DNA of 64,000 nucleotides, taken from NCBI GenBank assembly GCA_027482225.1, contig JAIXWD010000020.1, positions 186,001 through 250,000 of the forward strand, read 5' to 3'. The notes under the pieces are model-generated. The model saw nothing but the letters and a program-made list of their open reading frames with translations, was not told the origin of the DNA and made no database searches. The stretch comes from Bacteroidota bacterium (lineage in GTDB: Bacteria; Bacteroidota; Bacteroidia; UKL13-3). Below are positions 29,771 through 40,550 of this stretch, piece by piece. The position numbers and the translations under genes were made by a program. Positions within the stretch are counted from its first letter, which is position 1, and each line of letters starts with the position of its first letter.

Positions 29771-30079
29771 ATGGTTAACCAAAGAATAAGAATCAAGCTT
29801 AAGTCATTTGACTACAATCTGGTTGACAAGTCGGCAGAGAAGATTGTAAAGACGGTAAAATCTACCGGAGCTGTAGTTAGTGGTCCAATACCACTTCCTA
29901 CTAAAAAGAAAATTTACACAGTTCTTCGCTCTCCGCATGTTAATAAGAAAGCCAGAGAACAATTCCAGTTATGCTCTTATAAAAGAATTCTGGACATTTA
30001 CAGTTCAACCGCAAAAACTGTTGATGCATTAATGAAATTAGAATTACCAAGCGGTGTTGATGTTGAAATTAAAGTTTGA
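29771..30079 (+). CDS. rpsJ: 30S ribosomal protein S10
   Basis: [43 protein letters not shown]. Confidence 0.99.
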   Translation: MVNQRIRIKLKSFDYNLVDKSAEKIVKTVKSTGAVVSGPIPLPTKKKIYTVLRSPHVNKKAREQFQLCSYKRILDIYSSTAKTVDALMKLELPSGVDVEIKV

Positions 30080-30091
30080 TCATAGAAAATT

Positions 30092-30709
30092 ATGTCAGGA
30101 CTGATAGGAAAAAAAGTTGGGATGACCAGCATTTACGATAAAAACGGTAAGAATGTTGCTTGCACGATTATCGAAGCGGGCCCTTGTGTGGTAACGCAAG
30201 TTAAAACCACCGAAAAGGATGGCTACACTGCTGTTCAGCTAGCGTTTGGAGATCGTAAGGAAAAAAACACTCCCGCTGCGCAAATAGGTATATTTAAAAA
30301 GGCTAATACTACACCTAAACGTAAGTTGGTAGAATTTAAAGGCTTTTTACAAACACTTGAACTAGGACAAACAATCTCTGTTGACCTGTTTGCTGAAGGA
30401 GAATTTGTTGACGTTGTTGGCACTTCTAAAGGTAAAGGTTTTCAAGGTGTTGTTAAACGTCATGGGTTTAGCGGTGTTGGAATGCAAACGCATGGTCAAC
30501 ATAATCGTCTAAGAGCTCCAGGTTCATTAGGTGCTTCATCCGACCCTTCTCGTGTATTTAAAGGTATGCGTATGGCTGGAAGAACTGGTGGAGACCGTGT
30601 GAAAAAGACCAACCTAGAAATTTTAAAAATTGTGAAGGACCAAAATTTGCTAGTTATCAAAGGTAGCATACCAGGTTCTAAAGGTTCAATCGTATTTATC
30701 GAGAAATAA
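30092..30709 (+). CDS. rplC: 50S ribosomal protein L3
   Basis: [17 protein letters not shown]...[30 protein letters not shown]. Confidence 0.99.
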   Translation: MSGLIGKKVGMTSIYDKNGKNVACTIIEAGPCVVTQVKTTEKDGYTAVQLAFGDRKEKNTPAAQIGIFKKANTTPKRKLVEFKGFLQTLELGQTISVDLFAEGEFVDVVGTSKGKGFQGVVKRHGFSGVGMQTHGQHNRLRAPGSLGASSDPSRVFKGMRMAGRTGGDRVKKTNLEILKIVKDQNLLVIKGSIPGSKGSIVFIEK

Positions 30710-30710
30710 C

Positions 30711-31337
30711 ATGGAATTAGCAGTATTGAACATAAACGGTGCAGAAACCGGTAAGAAAGTAACTCTATCTGCAGATACTTTCGGTATAGAACCAAATAAC
30801 CATGCTATTTATTTAGATGTGAAGCAATACTTGGCTAACCAACGTCAAGGTACCCACAAAGCTAAAGAAAAGAGTGAAGTAAGCGGTTCAACTAAAAAGT
30901 TACATCGCCAAAAAGGTACAGGTGGATCGCGTAAAGGTAGTATCAAAAGTGGTACTTTCGTTGGCGGTGCTCGTATTCACGGTCCTCGTCCTCGCGATTA
31001 CAGTTTCAAGCTTAATAAAAAATTGAAACAACTTGCCCGCAAATCGGCATTTGCTTACAAAGTAAAAGAGAATAATATAACAGTATTAGAAAGTTTCAGT
31101 TTTGATGCTCCTAAAACAAAACAATATATATCTCTTTTAAATAACTTGAAGTTAGCAAATGAAAAAGTGTTGATGATCATACCTGAGTATAATGACAGCA
31201 TTTATCGTTCTAGCCGTAACTTGCCTAAAGCAAAGGTTGTAGCAGCTAAGGATGTTAATACATTCGAAATCTTACATGCTAACAAAGTTATTCTGCTTGA
31301 GAATTCGTTACCTATTATTGTGGAAACATTAAATTAA
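30711..31337 (+). CDS. rplD: 50S ribosomal protein L4
   Basis: QGTHKAKEKSEVSGSTKKLHRQKGTGGSRKGSIKSGTFVGGARIHGPRPRDY. Confidence 0.98.
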   Translation: MELAVLNINGAETGKKVTLSADTFGIEPNNHAIYLDVKQYLANQRQGTHKAKEKSEVSGSTKKLHRQKGTGGSRKGSIKSGTFVGGARIHGPRPRDYSFKLNKKLKQLARKSAFAYKVKENNITVLESFSFDAPKTKQYISLLNNLKLANEKVLMIIPEYNDSIYRSSRNLPKAKVVAAKDVNTFEILHANKVILLENSLPIIVETLN

Positions 31338-31342
31338 TTAAG

Positions 31343-31633
31343 ATGAGCGTTTTAAAAAAGCCTTTAATCACTGAAAAATCTACACATTTAAGCGAAAATC
31401 TTAATCAGTATAGTTTTTTAGTAGAAAAAACAGCTAATAAACCTGAAATTAAGGTAGCTATTGAAAAAATGTATGATGTTACTGTAACAAGTGTTAGCAC
31501 TGCTATTTATGCAGGTAAAGCTAAATCTCGTTTCACTAAGAGAGGACAATTCAGTGGTAGAAGACCATCAGTTAAAAAAGCTATTATCACTGTTAAAGAA
31601 GGTCAAACAATTGACTTCTTCGCAAACATATAA
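31343..31633 (+). CDS. rplW: 50S ribosomal protein L23
   Basis: LKKPLITEKSTHLSE...YSFLVEKTANKPEIKVAIEKMYDV. Confidence 0.98.
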   Translation: MSVLKKPLITEKSTHLSENLNQYSFLVEKTANKPEIKVAIEKMYDVTVTSVSTAIYAGKAKSRFTKRGQFSGRRPSVKKAIITVKEGQTIDFFANI

Positions 31634-31654
31634 TTGAAGAATATTTAAGTAATT

Positions 31655-32479
31655 ATGGGAATTAGAAAATTTAGACCAATGACTCCCGGTACTCGCTTTA
31701 AATCAGTGAATACTTTTGAGGAGATCACGACATCAACACCCGAAAAATCGTTGATTGCAAAACAAAGCAAAAGTGGCGGTCGTAATGGTTCTGGTAAAAT
31801 GACGATGCGTTACATTGGTGGCGGTCATAAGCAAAAATACCGTATCATTGACTTTAAACGTAACAAACATGCAGTTCCTGCTATTGTTGCTACCATTGAG
31901 TATGATCCAAATCGTAGTGGTCGTATTGCATTATTGCATTATGCGGATGGGGAGAAAAGATATATTCTTGCACCACATGGATTAAAAGTTGGTCAAACTG
32001 TTTTGAGTGGCTCTGGTGCTGCTCCTGAAATAGGAAATGCACTACCACTTAGTGAAATACCATTAGGAACTGTAATTTACAATGTTGAATTACAACCTGG
32101 CCAAGGTGGAAAGTTAGTTCGTTCTGCTGGTTCATTTGCTCAATTATTAAATAGAGATGGTAAATATGCTATTGTTAAATTAGCATCAGGTGAAACCCGT
32201 ATGATTGTAGCTGCGTGTTTAGCAACAATAGGTTCAGTTTCTAATCCTGACCATAGTTTAGAGCGTAAAGGTAAAGCTGGTGCAAACCGCTGGAGAGGTG
32301 TTCGTCCTCGTACAAGACCAGTAGCTATGAATCCTGTTGATCATCCTATGGGTGGTGGTGAAGGTAGAGCTTCAGGTGGACATCCACGCTCACGCAAAGG
32401 CTTGATAGCAAAGGGTTACAAAACCCGTACACCTAAAAAGCATTCAAATAAATTTATTATCGAAAGACGTAAGAAGTAA
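31655..32479 (+). CDS. rplB: 50S ribosomal protein L2
   Basis: [15 protein letters not shown]...[33 protein letters not shown]. Confidence 0.99.
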   Translation: MGIRKFRPMTPGTRFKSVNTFEEITTSTPEKSLIAKQSKSGGRNGSGKMTMRYIGGGHKQKYRIIDFKRNKHAVPAIVATIEYDPNRSGRIALLHYADGEKRYILAPHGLKVGQTVLSGSGAAPEIGNALPLSEIPLGTVIYNVELQPGQGGKLVRSAGSFAQLLNRDGKYAIVKLASGETRMIVAACLATIGSVSNPDHSLERKGKAGANRWRGVRPRTRPVAMNPVDHPMGGGEGRASGGHPRSRKGLIAKGYKTRTPKKHSNKFIIERRKK

Positions 32480-32485
32480 CAGAAT

Positions 32486-32752
32486 ATGGCTCGTTCGCTA
32501 AAAAAAGGACCATTCGTTGATATCAAGCTTGACAAAAAAGTACAAGCCATGAACGAATCAAAAAAGAAATCGGTGATTAAAACTTGGTCACGTAGAACTA
32601 TGATTACACCTGATTTCGTAGGTCATACATTCGGAGTGCACAACGGAAACAAGTTCATTCCGGTTTATGTAACTGAAAACATGGTAGGACACAAACTTGG
32701 TGAATTTGCACCTACCAGAACATTCAAGAGTCACCCGACTAAAAAAGACTAA
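32486..32752 (+). CDS. rpsS: 30S ribosomal protein S19
   Basis: [19 protein letters not shown]...[15 protein letters not shown]. Confidence 0.99.
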   Translation: MARSLKKGPFVDIKLDKKVQAMNESKKKSVIKTWSRRTMITPDFVGHTFGVHNGNKFIPVYVTENMVGHKLGEFAPTRTFKSHPTKKD

Positions 32753-32758
32753 GGAATA

Positions 32759-33142
32759 ATGGAAGCAATAGCGAAATTAAATAACTGTCCTACTTCGCCT
32801 CGTAAGATGAGGCTACTTGCCGACTTAGTTCGTGGTAAGCGTGTAGGTGAAGCGATGAATATCCTTCGTTTCAATAACAAAAAAGAAAGCTCACATCGTT
32901 TAGATAAATTGTTACGTTCGGCAATAGCCAACTGGGAACAAAAAAACGAAGGCGCTGATGTTGAGAGCGCACAGTTATACGTGAAAACGATTTTTGTAGA
33001 CGGTGGTGCAATGATGAAGCGTGTTAGACCCGCTCCACAAGGTAGAGCATATCGTGTTAGAAAACGTTCTAATCACGTTACGCTTGTAGTTGATAGCAAA
33101 ATTGCTGCAACTGTTGAAACAGTAAATAATAATAACGCATAA
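32759..33142 (+). CDS. rplV: 50S ribosomal protein L22
   Basis: [28 protein letters not shown]...[26 protein letters not shown]. Confidence 0.98.
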   Translation: MEAIAKLNNCPTSPRKMRLLADLVRGKRVGEAMNILRFNNKKESSHRLDKLLRSAIANWEQKNEGADVESAQLYVKTIFVDGGAMMKRVRPAPQGRAYRVRKRSNHVTLVVDSKIAATVETVNNNNA

Positions 33143-33154
33143 ATTTAAATCAGA

Positions 33155-33973
33155 ATGGGACAAAAAGTTAACCCGATAGGTTTAAGATTAGGTATCATCA
33201 GAGGTTGGGAATCTAACTGGTACGGTGGCAATAATTTTGCTGATAAACTTATTGAAGATGAGAAAATCAGAAAATACCTAAAAGCTCGTATCGCAAAAGG
33301 TGGTATTGCTCGTATTGTAATTGAAAGAACAATTAAGCGCATCATTATTACTATTCATACATCTCGTCCTGGTATAGTAATTGGTAAAGCAGGATCTGAA
33401 GTAGATAAGATTAAGGAAGAGATCAAAAAGCTCACAAAAAAAGATGTTCAAATCAATATTTTTGAAATTAAACGTCCAGAACTTGATGCTACCTTAGTTG
33501 GAGAGACCATAGCAAGTCAATTAGAAGCCCGTGTTTCATACAAACGTGCTCTTAAAACTTCAATTGCTTCTACTATGAGAATGGGTGCCGAGGGTATAAA
33601 GATAATGGTATCTGGTCGTTTAGGTGGCGCTGAAATGGCACGTTCTGAATCTTACAAAGAGGGAAGAACACCTTTACACACCTTACGCGCTGATATTGAT
33701 TATGCAATCGTTGAAGCTTCTACCGTATATGGTAAAATCGGTATTAAGGTTTGGATCTGTAAGGGAGAAGTATACGGTAAACGTGATTTATCTCCAAATG
33801 CAGGTGTTGCTAGTACCGAAGGCTCACGTGGTGGTAATCGTGGCGGAAATGAAAGAAGGAGTGCAGGCGATAGACCAAGAGGTGAAAGAAGGAGTGCAGG
33901 TGACAGACCACGTGGTGATAGAAAACCTGCTGGTGATAGAAGAGGAACCGGAGATAGAAAACCAAAGAATTAA
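33155..33973 (+). CDS. rpsC: 30S ribosomal protein S3 with extended R/G/D-rich C-terminal tail
   Basis: [25 protein letters not shown]...[21 protein letters not shown]; tail [42 protein letters not shown]. Confidence 0.99.
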   Translation: MGQKVNPIGLRLGIIRGWESNWYGGNNFADKLIEDEKIRKYLKARIAKGGIARIVIERTIKRIIITIHTSRPGIVIGKAGSEVDKIKEEIKKLTKKDVQINIFEIKRPELDATLVGETIASQLEARVSYKRALKTSIASTMRMGAEGIKIMVSGRLGGAEMARSESYKEGRTPLHTLRADIDYAIVEASTVYGKIGIKVWICKGEVYGKRDLSPNAGVASTEGSRGGNRGGNERRSAGDRPRGERRSAGDRPRGDRKPAGDRRGTGDRKPKN

Positions 33974-34004
33974 TTAAGGGCAGTACGAATAAATAAGTAT
34001 CGAA

Positions 34005-34424
34005 ATGTTACAACCTAAAAGAACAAAGTATAGAAAGCAACAAAAAGGCCGTGTAAGAGGTAATGCTACACGTGGAGCAGTTTTAGCTTTCGGATCATTC
34101 GGTTTAAAATCGATTGAAACAAAGTATATTACAGCAAAGCAACTTGAAGCAGCTCGTATTGCACTAACGCGTCACATGAAACGTGAAGGTCAGGTGTGGA
34201 TTCGTATTTTCCCAGATAAACCAATTACCAAGAAACCTGCCGAGGTTCGTATGGGTAAAGGTAAAGGTGCTCCTGAGTATTGGGTTGCACCAATAAAACC
34301 AGGTGTTATCATGTTTGAAATTGATGGCGTGCCAATGGACGTTGCAAAAGAAGCAATGCGTTTAGCAGCTCAAAAACTTCCTGTAACAACCAAATTTATT
34401 GTAAAACCTGATTACGTAGCATAA
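34005..34424 (+). CDS. rplP: 50S ribosomal protein L16
   Basis: [24 protein letters not shown]...[18 protein letters not shown]. Confidence 0.99.
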   Translation: MLQPKRTKYRKQQKGRVRGNATRGAVLAFGSFGLKSIETKYITAKQLEAARIALTRHMKREGQVWIRIFPDKPITKKPAEVRMGKGKGAPEYWVAPIKPGVIMFEIDGVPMDVAKEAMRLAAQKLPVTTKFIVKPDYVA

Positions 34425-34425
34425 A

Positions 34426-34632
34426 ATGAAAAATACAGAGATCAGAGAATTATCCAACAAGGAATTGGGAGCTCGTATTAAAGCAGAAAAATTGCAGATG
34501 ACCAAAACAATGTTTAATCATGCAGTTACTCCTTTAGAGAATACTAATACCATAAAGGACGGCAAAAAATTAATTGCTCGTTTGTTAACAGAGCAAAAAA
34601 GCAGGCAACTAGCAGGCCAAAATGCTCAATAA
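34426..34632 (+). CDS. rpmC: 50S ribosomal protein L29
   Basis: [40 protein letters not shown]; position between L16 and S17. Confidence 0.96.
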   Translation: MKNTEIRELSNKELGARIKAEKLQMTKTMFNHAVTPLENTNTIKDGKKLIARLLTEQKSRQLAGQNAQ

Positions 34633-34640
34633 TTATTAAG

Positions 34641-34913
34641 ATGGAAACAACAGCACCAGAAGTAAGAAATTCACGCAAGGTTATCATCGGTAAAGTGGTT
34701 AGCAATAAAATGCAAAAAACCATAGTTGTAGCCGTTGAGCGTAAAGTGATGCACCCAAAGTACGGGAAGTTCATCAAAATGACCTCAACATTTAAAGCCC
34801 ATGACGAGAAAAACGAATGTGGTATTAACGATATCGTTAAGCTAATGGAGACTCGTCCTCTGAGTAAAGATAAACGTTGGAGATTAGTAGAAATTATCGA
34901 AAAAGCTAAGTAA
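34641..34913 (+). CDS. rpsQ: 30S ribosomal protein S17
   Basis: [35 protein letters not shown]. Confidence 0.98.
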   Translation: METTAPEVRNSRKVIIGKVVSNKMQKTIVVAVERKVMHPKYGKFIKMTSTFKAHDEKNECGINDIVKLMETRPLSKDKRWRLVEIIEKAK

Positions 34914-34915
34914 TC

Positions 34916-35284
34916 ATGATACAACAAGAATCAAGACTTAAAGTTGCTGACAACAGTGGTGCCAAGGAAGTACTTTGCATAAGAGTATTGGGTGGTACAG
35001 CTAGACGTTATGCATCTGTAGGCGATAAAATCGTAGTGTCGGTTAAAAGTGCAATACCTTCTGGTACTGTAAAAAAAGGTTCCGTTTCAAAAGCGGTTGT
35101 CGTTCGCACTAAAAAAGAAGTAAGAAGAGCAGACGGTTCATATATCAGATTTGATGATAACTCGTGTGTGTTATTAAACGCACAAGATGAACCAAGAGCT
35201 ACACGTATTTTCGGCCCTGTTGCTCGTGAACTACGTGAAAAACAATTTATGAAAATCGTTTCATTAGCACCGGAGGTATTGTAA
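34916..35284 (+). CDS. rplN: 50S ribosomal protein L14
   Basis: [27 protein letters not shown]...[26 protein letters not shown]. Confidence 0.99.
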   Translation: MIQQESRLKVADNSGAKEVLCIRVLGGTARRYASVGDKIVVSVKSAIPSGTVKKGSVSKAVVVRTKKEVRRADGSYIRFDDNSCVLLNAQDEPRATRIFGPVARELREKQFMKIVSLAPEVL

Positions 35285-35286
35285 TT

Positions 35287-35625
35287 ATGCAAAGAAAATA
35301 CAACAAACAAACTAAACTCCACATTAAAAAAGGAGATATGGTATTGGTTATTACCGGTGATGATAAAGGTAAAAAAGGTCGTGTTATTGAAGTTTTTAAT
35401 ACTGAAAAACGCGCTTTAGTTGAGGGCATTAATATTGTCAGCCGTCATACAAAACCAAACGCACAAAACCAACAAGGTGGAATTATTAAGAAAGAAGCCC
35501 GTATTAATATTTCAAACCTAAAAGTTGTTGATAAATCGGGTAATGCTACCCGTATAGGCCGCAAGGTTACCCCAGAAGGTAAAATTGTTCGCGTATCAAA
35601 AAAATCAGGTGAGGTAATAGAATAA
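35287..35625 (+). CDS. rplX: 50S ribosomal protein L24
   Basis: [28 protein letters not shown] (KOW). Confidence 0.98.
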   Translation: MQRKYNKQTKLHIKKGDMVLVITGDDKGKKGRVIEVFNTEKRALVEGINIVSRHTKPNAQNQQGGIIKKEARINISNLKVVDKSGNATRIGRKVTPEGKIVRVSKKSGEVIE

Positions 35626-35633
35626 TATTAGAT

Positions 35634-36179
35634 ATGTATACTCCAAGATTAAAAGAAACATACAGCAAAACAGTAGCACCTGTTCTACAAGAAAAGTTTG
35701 CGTACAAAAATGCAATGCAAGTGCCTCGTTTAACCAAAATCTGTTTAAATCAGGGTTTGGGAGCAGCTGTAGCTGATAAAAAGATTGTAGATCAAGCAGT
35801 GGAAGAAATGTCTATCATTGCTGGTCAAAAAGCTGTGCCAACTAAATCGAAGAAAGCTATCTCTAATTTCAAATTAAGAGAGAACATGCCAATTGGAGCT
35901 CGCGTAACTTTACGTGGAGTAAAAATGTATGAGTTTTTAGACCGTTTAATTTCTGTATCGTTACCACGTGTTCGTGATTTCGCAGGTTTAAATGTAAAAG
36001 GTTTTGATGGCCGTGGTAATTACACAATGGGTGTTACCGAGCAAATAATTTTTCCTGAGATTGTAATAGACAAAGTAAGTAGAATTAATGGTATGGACAT
36101 AACTTTTGTTACTACCGCTGCCACTGATGAAGAGTGCCACGCTTTGTTAAAAGAATTTGGCTTACCATTTAAAAAATAA
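35634..36179 (+). CDS. rplE: 50S ribosomal protein L5
   Basis: [12 protein letters not shown]...[28 protein letters not shown]. Confidence 0.98.
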   Translation: MYTPRLKETYSKTVAPVLQEKFAYKNAMQVPRLTKICLNQGLGAAVADKKIVDQAVEEMSIIAGQKAVPTKSKKAISNFKLRENMPIGARVTLRGVKMYEFLDRLISVSLPRVRDFAGLNVKGFDGRGNYTMGVTEQIIFPEIVIDKVSRINGMDITFVTTAATDEECHALLKEFGLPFKK

Positions 36180-36184
36180 TAACA

Positions 36185-36454
36185 ATGGCTAAAGAATCAA
36201 TAAAAGCTCGTCAGGTTAAACGCGAGAAATTAGTAGCTCGTTACGCAGTAAAAAGAGCGGCATTAAAAGCTGCAGGTGATTTCGATGCAATACAAAAATT
36301 GCCTCGTAATTCTTCTCCTGTTCGTTTAAAGAATCGTTGTAAACTAACAGGTCGTCCAAAAGGTTACATGCGTGATTTCGGTATTTGCCGTAATCAATTC
36401 CGTGAAATGGCATTGATGGGGAAAATCCCAGGTGTAACGAAAGCCAGTTGGTAA
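36185..36454 (+). CDS. rpsN: 30S ribosomal protein S14 (long form)
   Basis: [21 protein letters not shown]...[38 protein letters not shown]. Confidence 0.98.
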   Translation: MAKESIKARQVKREKLVARYAVKRAALKAAGDFDAIQKLPRNSSPVRLKNRCKLTGRPKGYMRDFGICRNQFREMALMGKIPGVTKASW

Positions 36455-36476
36455 TTTCGTAAGATTTTAAAAATTA

Positions 36477-36588
36477 AGGCGCTAAAGTTTAGGAGTTTTA
36501 AATTATTCCTCTATTTTCGCGCCTCATTTAACTATAAAATAATATAAACTAAGCCGATAAGAGTAAAAGCCTTGGCTAACTATCGGCT
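36477..36588 (+). promoter_or_regulatory. Structured intergenic region (two hairpins) between rpsN and rpsH
   Basis: Hairpin 1: AGGCGC...GCGCCT 36477-36524 with inner AGGA/TCCT. Hairpin 2: AGCCGATA...TATCGGCT 36552-36588 with nested AGCC-TT-GGCT. Promoter-like TATTTTCG at 36512-36519. Confidence 0.6.
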
Positions 36589-36603
36589 AGAAAAACAAAA
36601 ATT

Positions 36604-37002
36604 ATGACAGATCCAATTGCAGATTACTTGACTAGGTTACGCAATGCGATCAAGGCAAACCATCGCATTGTTGAGATTCCTTCTTCACGTTTGAAGAAAG
36701 AAATGACTAAAGTACTCTTCGACAAAGGTTACATCCTTAATTACAAATTCGAAGATTCAACTACTCACCAAGGCACAATCAAAATTGCTTTGAAGTATCA
36801 CCCGGTAACCAAATCCCCAGCTATCAGAAAACTTGAGCGTATAAGTACTCCAGGTTTACGTCAATATGCTGGTACAACAAATATACCCCGTGTAATTAAC
36901 GGATTAGGTATAGCAATTTTAACTACCTCGAAAGGTGTAATGACCGATAAAGAGGCTCGTGCTAACAATGTTGGTGGTGAGGTATTATGTTACGTTTATT
37001 AA
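36604..37002 (+). CDS. rpsH: 30S ribosomal protein S8
   Basis: MTDPIADYLTRLRNAIKANHRIVEIPSS...GLGIAILTTSKGVMTDKEARANNVGGEVLCYVY. Confidence 0.99.
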   Translation: MTDPIADYLTRLRNAIKANHRIVEIPSSRLKKEMTKVLFDKGYILNYKFEDSTTHQGTIKIALKYHPVTKSPAIRKLERISTPGLRQYAGTTNIPRVINGLGIAILTTSKGVMTDKEARANNVGGEVLCYVY

Positions 37003-37020
37003 TCACAAGGAGGTAGTAAA

Positions 37021-37575
37021 ATGTCACGTATTGGAAAAGCACCGATTACATTACCTAAAGGAGTTGATATTAACATATCAAACGGTAACTTAGTTACTGT
37101 TAAAGGTCCTAAAGGAACATTAACTCAACAAGTAGATCCTGAGTTAAGTATAACAATTGAAAATGGCGTATTAGTAGTTACACGTCCTACTGAACAAAAA
37201 AGACATCGTGCAATGCATGGTTTATACCGCGCATTAATTAATAACATGGTTTTTGGTGTTACAGAAGGCTATACTGTCAAACAAGAATTAGTAGGTGTAG
37301 GTTACAAAGCTACTAATGATGGAAATATTCTCGATCTTACCTTAGGTTTCTCTCATCATATTTACTTTCAAGTTCCTATGGAATTAAAAGTTAAGACCGA
37401 AACAGAGAAAGGTAAAAACCCGATTATTACCCTTGAAGGTTCTGATAAACAACTTATCGGACAGGTTGCTGCTAAATTACGTAGCCTACGCAAACCTGAG
37501 CCATACAAAGGTAAAGGTATTAAATTTGTTGGTGAACAACTTAGAAGAAAAGCTGGTAAAACGGCATCTAAATAA
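37021..37575 (+). CDS. rplF: 50S ribosomal protein L6
   Basis: MSRIGKAPITLPKGVDI...LIGQVAAKLRSLRKPEPYKGKGIKF. Confidence 0.99.
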   Translation: MSRIGKAPITLPKGVDINISNGNLVTVKGPKGTLTQQVDPELSITIENGVLVVTRPTEQKRHRAMHGLYRALINNMVFGVTEGYTVKQELVGVGYKATNDGNILDLTLGFSHHIYFQVPMELKVKTETEKGKNPIITLEGSDKQLIGQVAAKLRSLRKPEPYKGKGIKFVGEQLRRKAGKTASK

Positions 37576-37587
37576 TAAGATAAAGCT

Positions 37588-37941
37588 ATGTCAGTACTTA
37601 GAAAAAAAGTTGAAAGAAGACTTAAAATTAAAAAAGGAATACGCAGCCGTGTTTTTGGTACTCCTGAAAAGCCACGCTTATCGGTATTTAGAAGTAATAA
37701 AGATATTTACGTGCAAATTATCGATGATGTGCATGGTAAAACTTTAGCTTCAGCTTCATCAAAATCAGTTAAAGACAAAATGACCAATATTGAGAAATCG
37801 GCACTTGTTGGGAAAGCTATAGCAGAAAAAGCTGTTTCCGCTGGAGTTACAACTGTGGTTTTTGATCGTAATGGTTACTTGTACCACGGCAGAGTAAAAA
37901 GTTTAGCCGAAAGTGCAAGAGAAGGTGGTATAAAATTTTAA
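37588..37941 (+). CDS. rplR: 50S ribosomal protein L18
   Basis: [35 protein letters not shown]...[28 protein letters not shown]. Confidence 0.98.
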   Translation: MSVLRKKVERRLKIKKGIRSRVFGTPEKPRLSVFRSNKDIYVQIIDDVHGKTLASASSKSVKDKMTNIEKSALVGKAIAEKAVSAGVTTVVFDRNGYLYHGRVKSLAESAREGGIKF

Positions 37942-37960
37942 TTATAACCTATCAAAAGTT

Positions 37961-38479
37961 ATGTCAACAGCAAACGTAAAAAGAGTAAAATCTAGTGATA
38001 TAGAATTAAAAGAAAAGGTTGTGTCTATCAATCGTGTTGCGAAAGTAACAAAAGGTGGACGTACTTTTAGCTTTTCAGCCCTTATAGTAGTGGGCGATGG
38101 AAATGGTGTAGTAGGTTACGGTTTAGGTAAAGCTAACGAGGTTACTGATGCTATATCTAAAGGTATTGATGACGCTAAGAAAAATTTGGTAAAGGTACCT
38201 GTTTTAAAAGGTACTGTACCTCATGATCAACTTGGTAAATATGGAGGTGGAAGAGTATATTTACAACCAGCTTCTCATGGTACAGGTGTTATTGCCGGTG
38301 GTGCTATGCGTGCTGTGTTGGAAAGTGCTGGAATTACCGATGTATTAGCTAAATCAAAGGGTTCGTCTAATCCACACAATGTGGTTAAAGCAACTATTGA
38401 TGCATTACTTAAAATGCGTGATGCATTTACCATTGCTCAAACAAGAGGTATTAGTTTAAAGAAAGTTTTTAATGGTTAA
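37961..38479 (+). CDS. rpsE: 30S ribosomal protein S5
   Basis: [43 protein letters not shown]. Confidence 0.99.
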   Translation: MSTANVKRVKSSDIELKEKVVSINRVAKVTKGGRTFSFSALIVVGDGNGVVGYGLGKANEVTDAISKGIDDAKKNLVKVPVLKGTVPHDQLGKYGGGRVYLQPASHGTGVIAGGAMRAVLESAGITDVLAKSKGSSNPHNVVKATIDALLKMRDAFTIAQTRGISLKKVFNG

Positions 38480-38483
38480 TACA

Positions 38484-38663
38484 ATGTCTAAAGTAAAAGT
38501 TACACTAGTAAAAAGTACCATCGACAGAGTTGAGGGGCAAAAAAGAACTGTTAGGGCTTTGGGTATTACCAAATTAAATCAAACAGTTGAAAAAGAAGCA
38601 ACACCGCAAATCATGGGAATGATTAAAAAAGTTGCTCACTTGCTTAAAATTGAAAACATTTAA
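38484..38663 (+). CDS. rpmD: 50S ribosomal protein L30
   Basis: MSKVKVTLVKSTIDRVEGQKRTVRALGITKLNQTVEKEATPQIMGMIKKVAHLLKIENI; start ATG 38484. Confidence 0.97.
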   Translation: MSKVKVTLVKSTIDRVEGQKRTVRALGITKLNQTVEKEATPQIMGMIKKVAHLLKIENI

Positions 38664-38682
38664 TTAGCCAGTCTACAACACA

Positions 38683-39132
38683 ATGAAATTACATACATTA
38701 AGGCCTGCAAAAGGCGCAACACATAAACAAGGAAAACGCGTTGGTCGCGGTGAAGGTTCTGGAAAAGGCGGAACATCTACACGTGGTCATAAAGGTGCTG
38801 GATCACGTTCAGGTACATCTACAAAACGCGGTTTTGAGGGTGGTCAAATGCCACTTTACAGACGTGTACCTAAGTTTGGTTTTAAAAATTTAAACCGTAC
38901 AGAGTTTGTTCCTGTAAACTTAGATCGTTTACAAAAACTAGCAGAAGAAAAAGGTCTAACAACAATTGATTTCCAAACTTTTTTAGATAATGGTTTTGTT
39001 TCTAAAAAAGGTGTTATCAAGGTGTTGGGTCGTGGCGAGTTAACATCAGCTATTCAGGTTAAAGCACATGCATTCTCAGAATCAGCAATCAAAGCTATCG
39101 AGGCTGCAGGTGGTAAAGCAGAAACAATATAA
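38683..39132 (+). CDS. rplO: 50S ribosomal protein L15
   Basis: MKLHTLRPAKGATHKQGKRVGRGEGSGKGGTSTRGHKGAGSRSG. Confidence 0.99.
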   Translation: MKLHTLRPAKGATHKQGKRVGRGEGSGKGGTSTRGHKGAGSRSGTSTKRGFEGGQMPLYRRVPKFGFKNLNRTEFVPVNLDRLQKLAEEKGLTTIDFQTFLDNGFVSKKGVIKVLGRGELTSAIQVKAHAFSESAIKAIEAAGGKAETI

Positions 39133-39135
39133 CCA

Positions 39136-40491
39136 ATGAAGAAACTGATCGAAACCATCAAAAATATTTATCGCATTGAAGATTTACGCTTCAAACTTGC
39201 GTTTACCTTTTGGATGTTAGTCATTTATCGTGTAGGTACATATGTAACCTTACCTGGTGTTGATCCTAATATGTTAGAAGGCTCTAAAAACCAAGCCGCA
39301 GATGGTATTTTTGGTTTGATCAATATGTTTGCTGGCGGTGCTTTCGCAAGGGGTTCAATCTTTGCGTTAGGTATTATGCCATACATTTCTGCATCAATTG
39401 TAGTACAGTTACTTACAATGGCTGTGCCTACTTTTCAAAAAATGCAAAAAGAAGGTGAAGATGGACGAAGAAAGATCAACCAAATTACCCGCTATTTAAC
39501 TATAGCAATAACGGCAGTTCAATCAATAGGTTTTCTTGTAAACTTAAAATCTGAAAATCCAGGTGCAATCATCTCAACTATGGAAGGTAGTGGTGTATCT
39601 GATTTCATGTTTATGCTTACCTCTGTTGTTGTCTTAACCGCTAGTACAATGTTTGTTCTATGGTTGGGTGAAAAAATTACAGATAAAGGTATTGGTAATG
39701 GAGTATCATTGATAATCATGATTGGAATCATAGCTCGTTTGCCATTTGCAATTAAGGATGAATTTGTATTTAAATTTACTGAATCTGGTGGTGGGCTAGT
39801 AATATTTTTGGTAGAATTAGCCGCATTGTTTGCTATTATCATGGGAGTTATTATGTTAGTTCAGGGAACTCGAAAGATTCCTGTTCAATATGCTAAACGT
39901 ATTGTTGGTAGCCGACAAACTGGTGGGGCACGTCAATATCTCCCCTTAAAGGTAAATACAGCAGGTGTAATGCCAATTATTTTTGCTCAAGCTTTAATGT
40001 TTATTCCTTCTACCGTAGCCCAATTTTTTCCTAACTACGAAAGCATGCGATTTATAATGGCCTTAGTAGATCCTACATCATTTGCTTACAACTTGACTTT
40101 TGCTGTACTTATAATTTTGTTTACTTATTTTTACACAGCAATATCAGTTAATTCAACACAAATTTCTGATGAGTTAAAGCGAAATGGAGGATTTGTTCCT
40201 GGTGTCAAGCCGGGTCAAGCTACAGCAAGTTTTATTGATAATATCATGTCTCGTATCACATTGCCAGGCTCTATCTTTTTAGCAGCAGTGGCCATAATGC
40301 CATCATTAGCAGGTGTTTTAAATATTAACAGTCAATTTGCACAGTTTTATGGAGGAACATCTCTTTTGATATTAGTAGGTGTTGTATTAGACACTTTACA
40401 ACAAATTGAAAGTCATTTATTGATGAGACATTATGATGGTTTGATGAAGTCAGGGAAAATGAAAGGACGTAGTGCAGTGGGCGCAGCTTAA
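39136..40491 (+). CDS. secY: Preprotein translocase subunit SecY
   Basis: YRVGTYVTLPGVDPNML...ALGIMPYISASIVVQLLTMAVP...GIGNGVSLIIMIGIIARLP. Confidence 0.99.
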   Translation: MKKLIETIKNIYRIEDLRFKLAFTFWMLVIYRVGTYVTLPGVDPNMLEGSKNQAADGIFGLINMFAGGAFARGSIFALGIMPYISASIVVQLLTMAVPTFQKMQKEGEDGRRKINQITRYLTIAITAVQSIGFLVNLKSENPGAIISTMEGSGVSDFMFMLTSVVVLTASTMFVLWLGEKITDKGIGNGVSLIIMIGIIARLPFAIKDEFVFKFTESGGGLVIFLVELAALFAIIMGVIMLVQGTRKIPVQYAKRIVGSRQTGGARQYLPLKVNTAGVMPIIFAQALMFIPSTVAQFFPNYESMRFIMALVDPTSFAYNLTFAVLIILFTYFYTAISVNSTQISDELKRNGGFVPGVKPGQATASFIDNIMSRITLPGSIFLAAVAIMPSLAGVLNINSQFAQFYGGTSLLILVGVVLDTLQQIESHLLMRHYDGLMKSGKMKGRSAVGAA

Positions 40492-40499
40492 AATAAAAA

Positions 40500-40530
40500 T
40501 TGGCAATTTAAAAACAATCTGCTATTTTTG
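40500..40530 (+). promoter_or_regulatory. Internal promoter upstream of infA
   Basis: TTG 40500-40502, N20, TATTTTTG 40523-40530. Confidence 0.6.
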
Positions 40531-40550
40531 CAGCCCTTATAAAAGCAAGT

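Noticed and set aside
33624-33977. +1 frame ORF (117 aa) overlapping the rpsC 3' end
   Set aside because: A consequence of the repetitive purine-rich tail of rpsC; the translation ([20 protein letters not shown]) is a frame echo.
37433-37747. ORF of 104 aa bridging rplF and rplR
   Set aside because: Overlaps two certain ribosomal genes in another frame.
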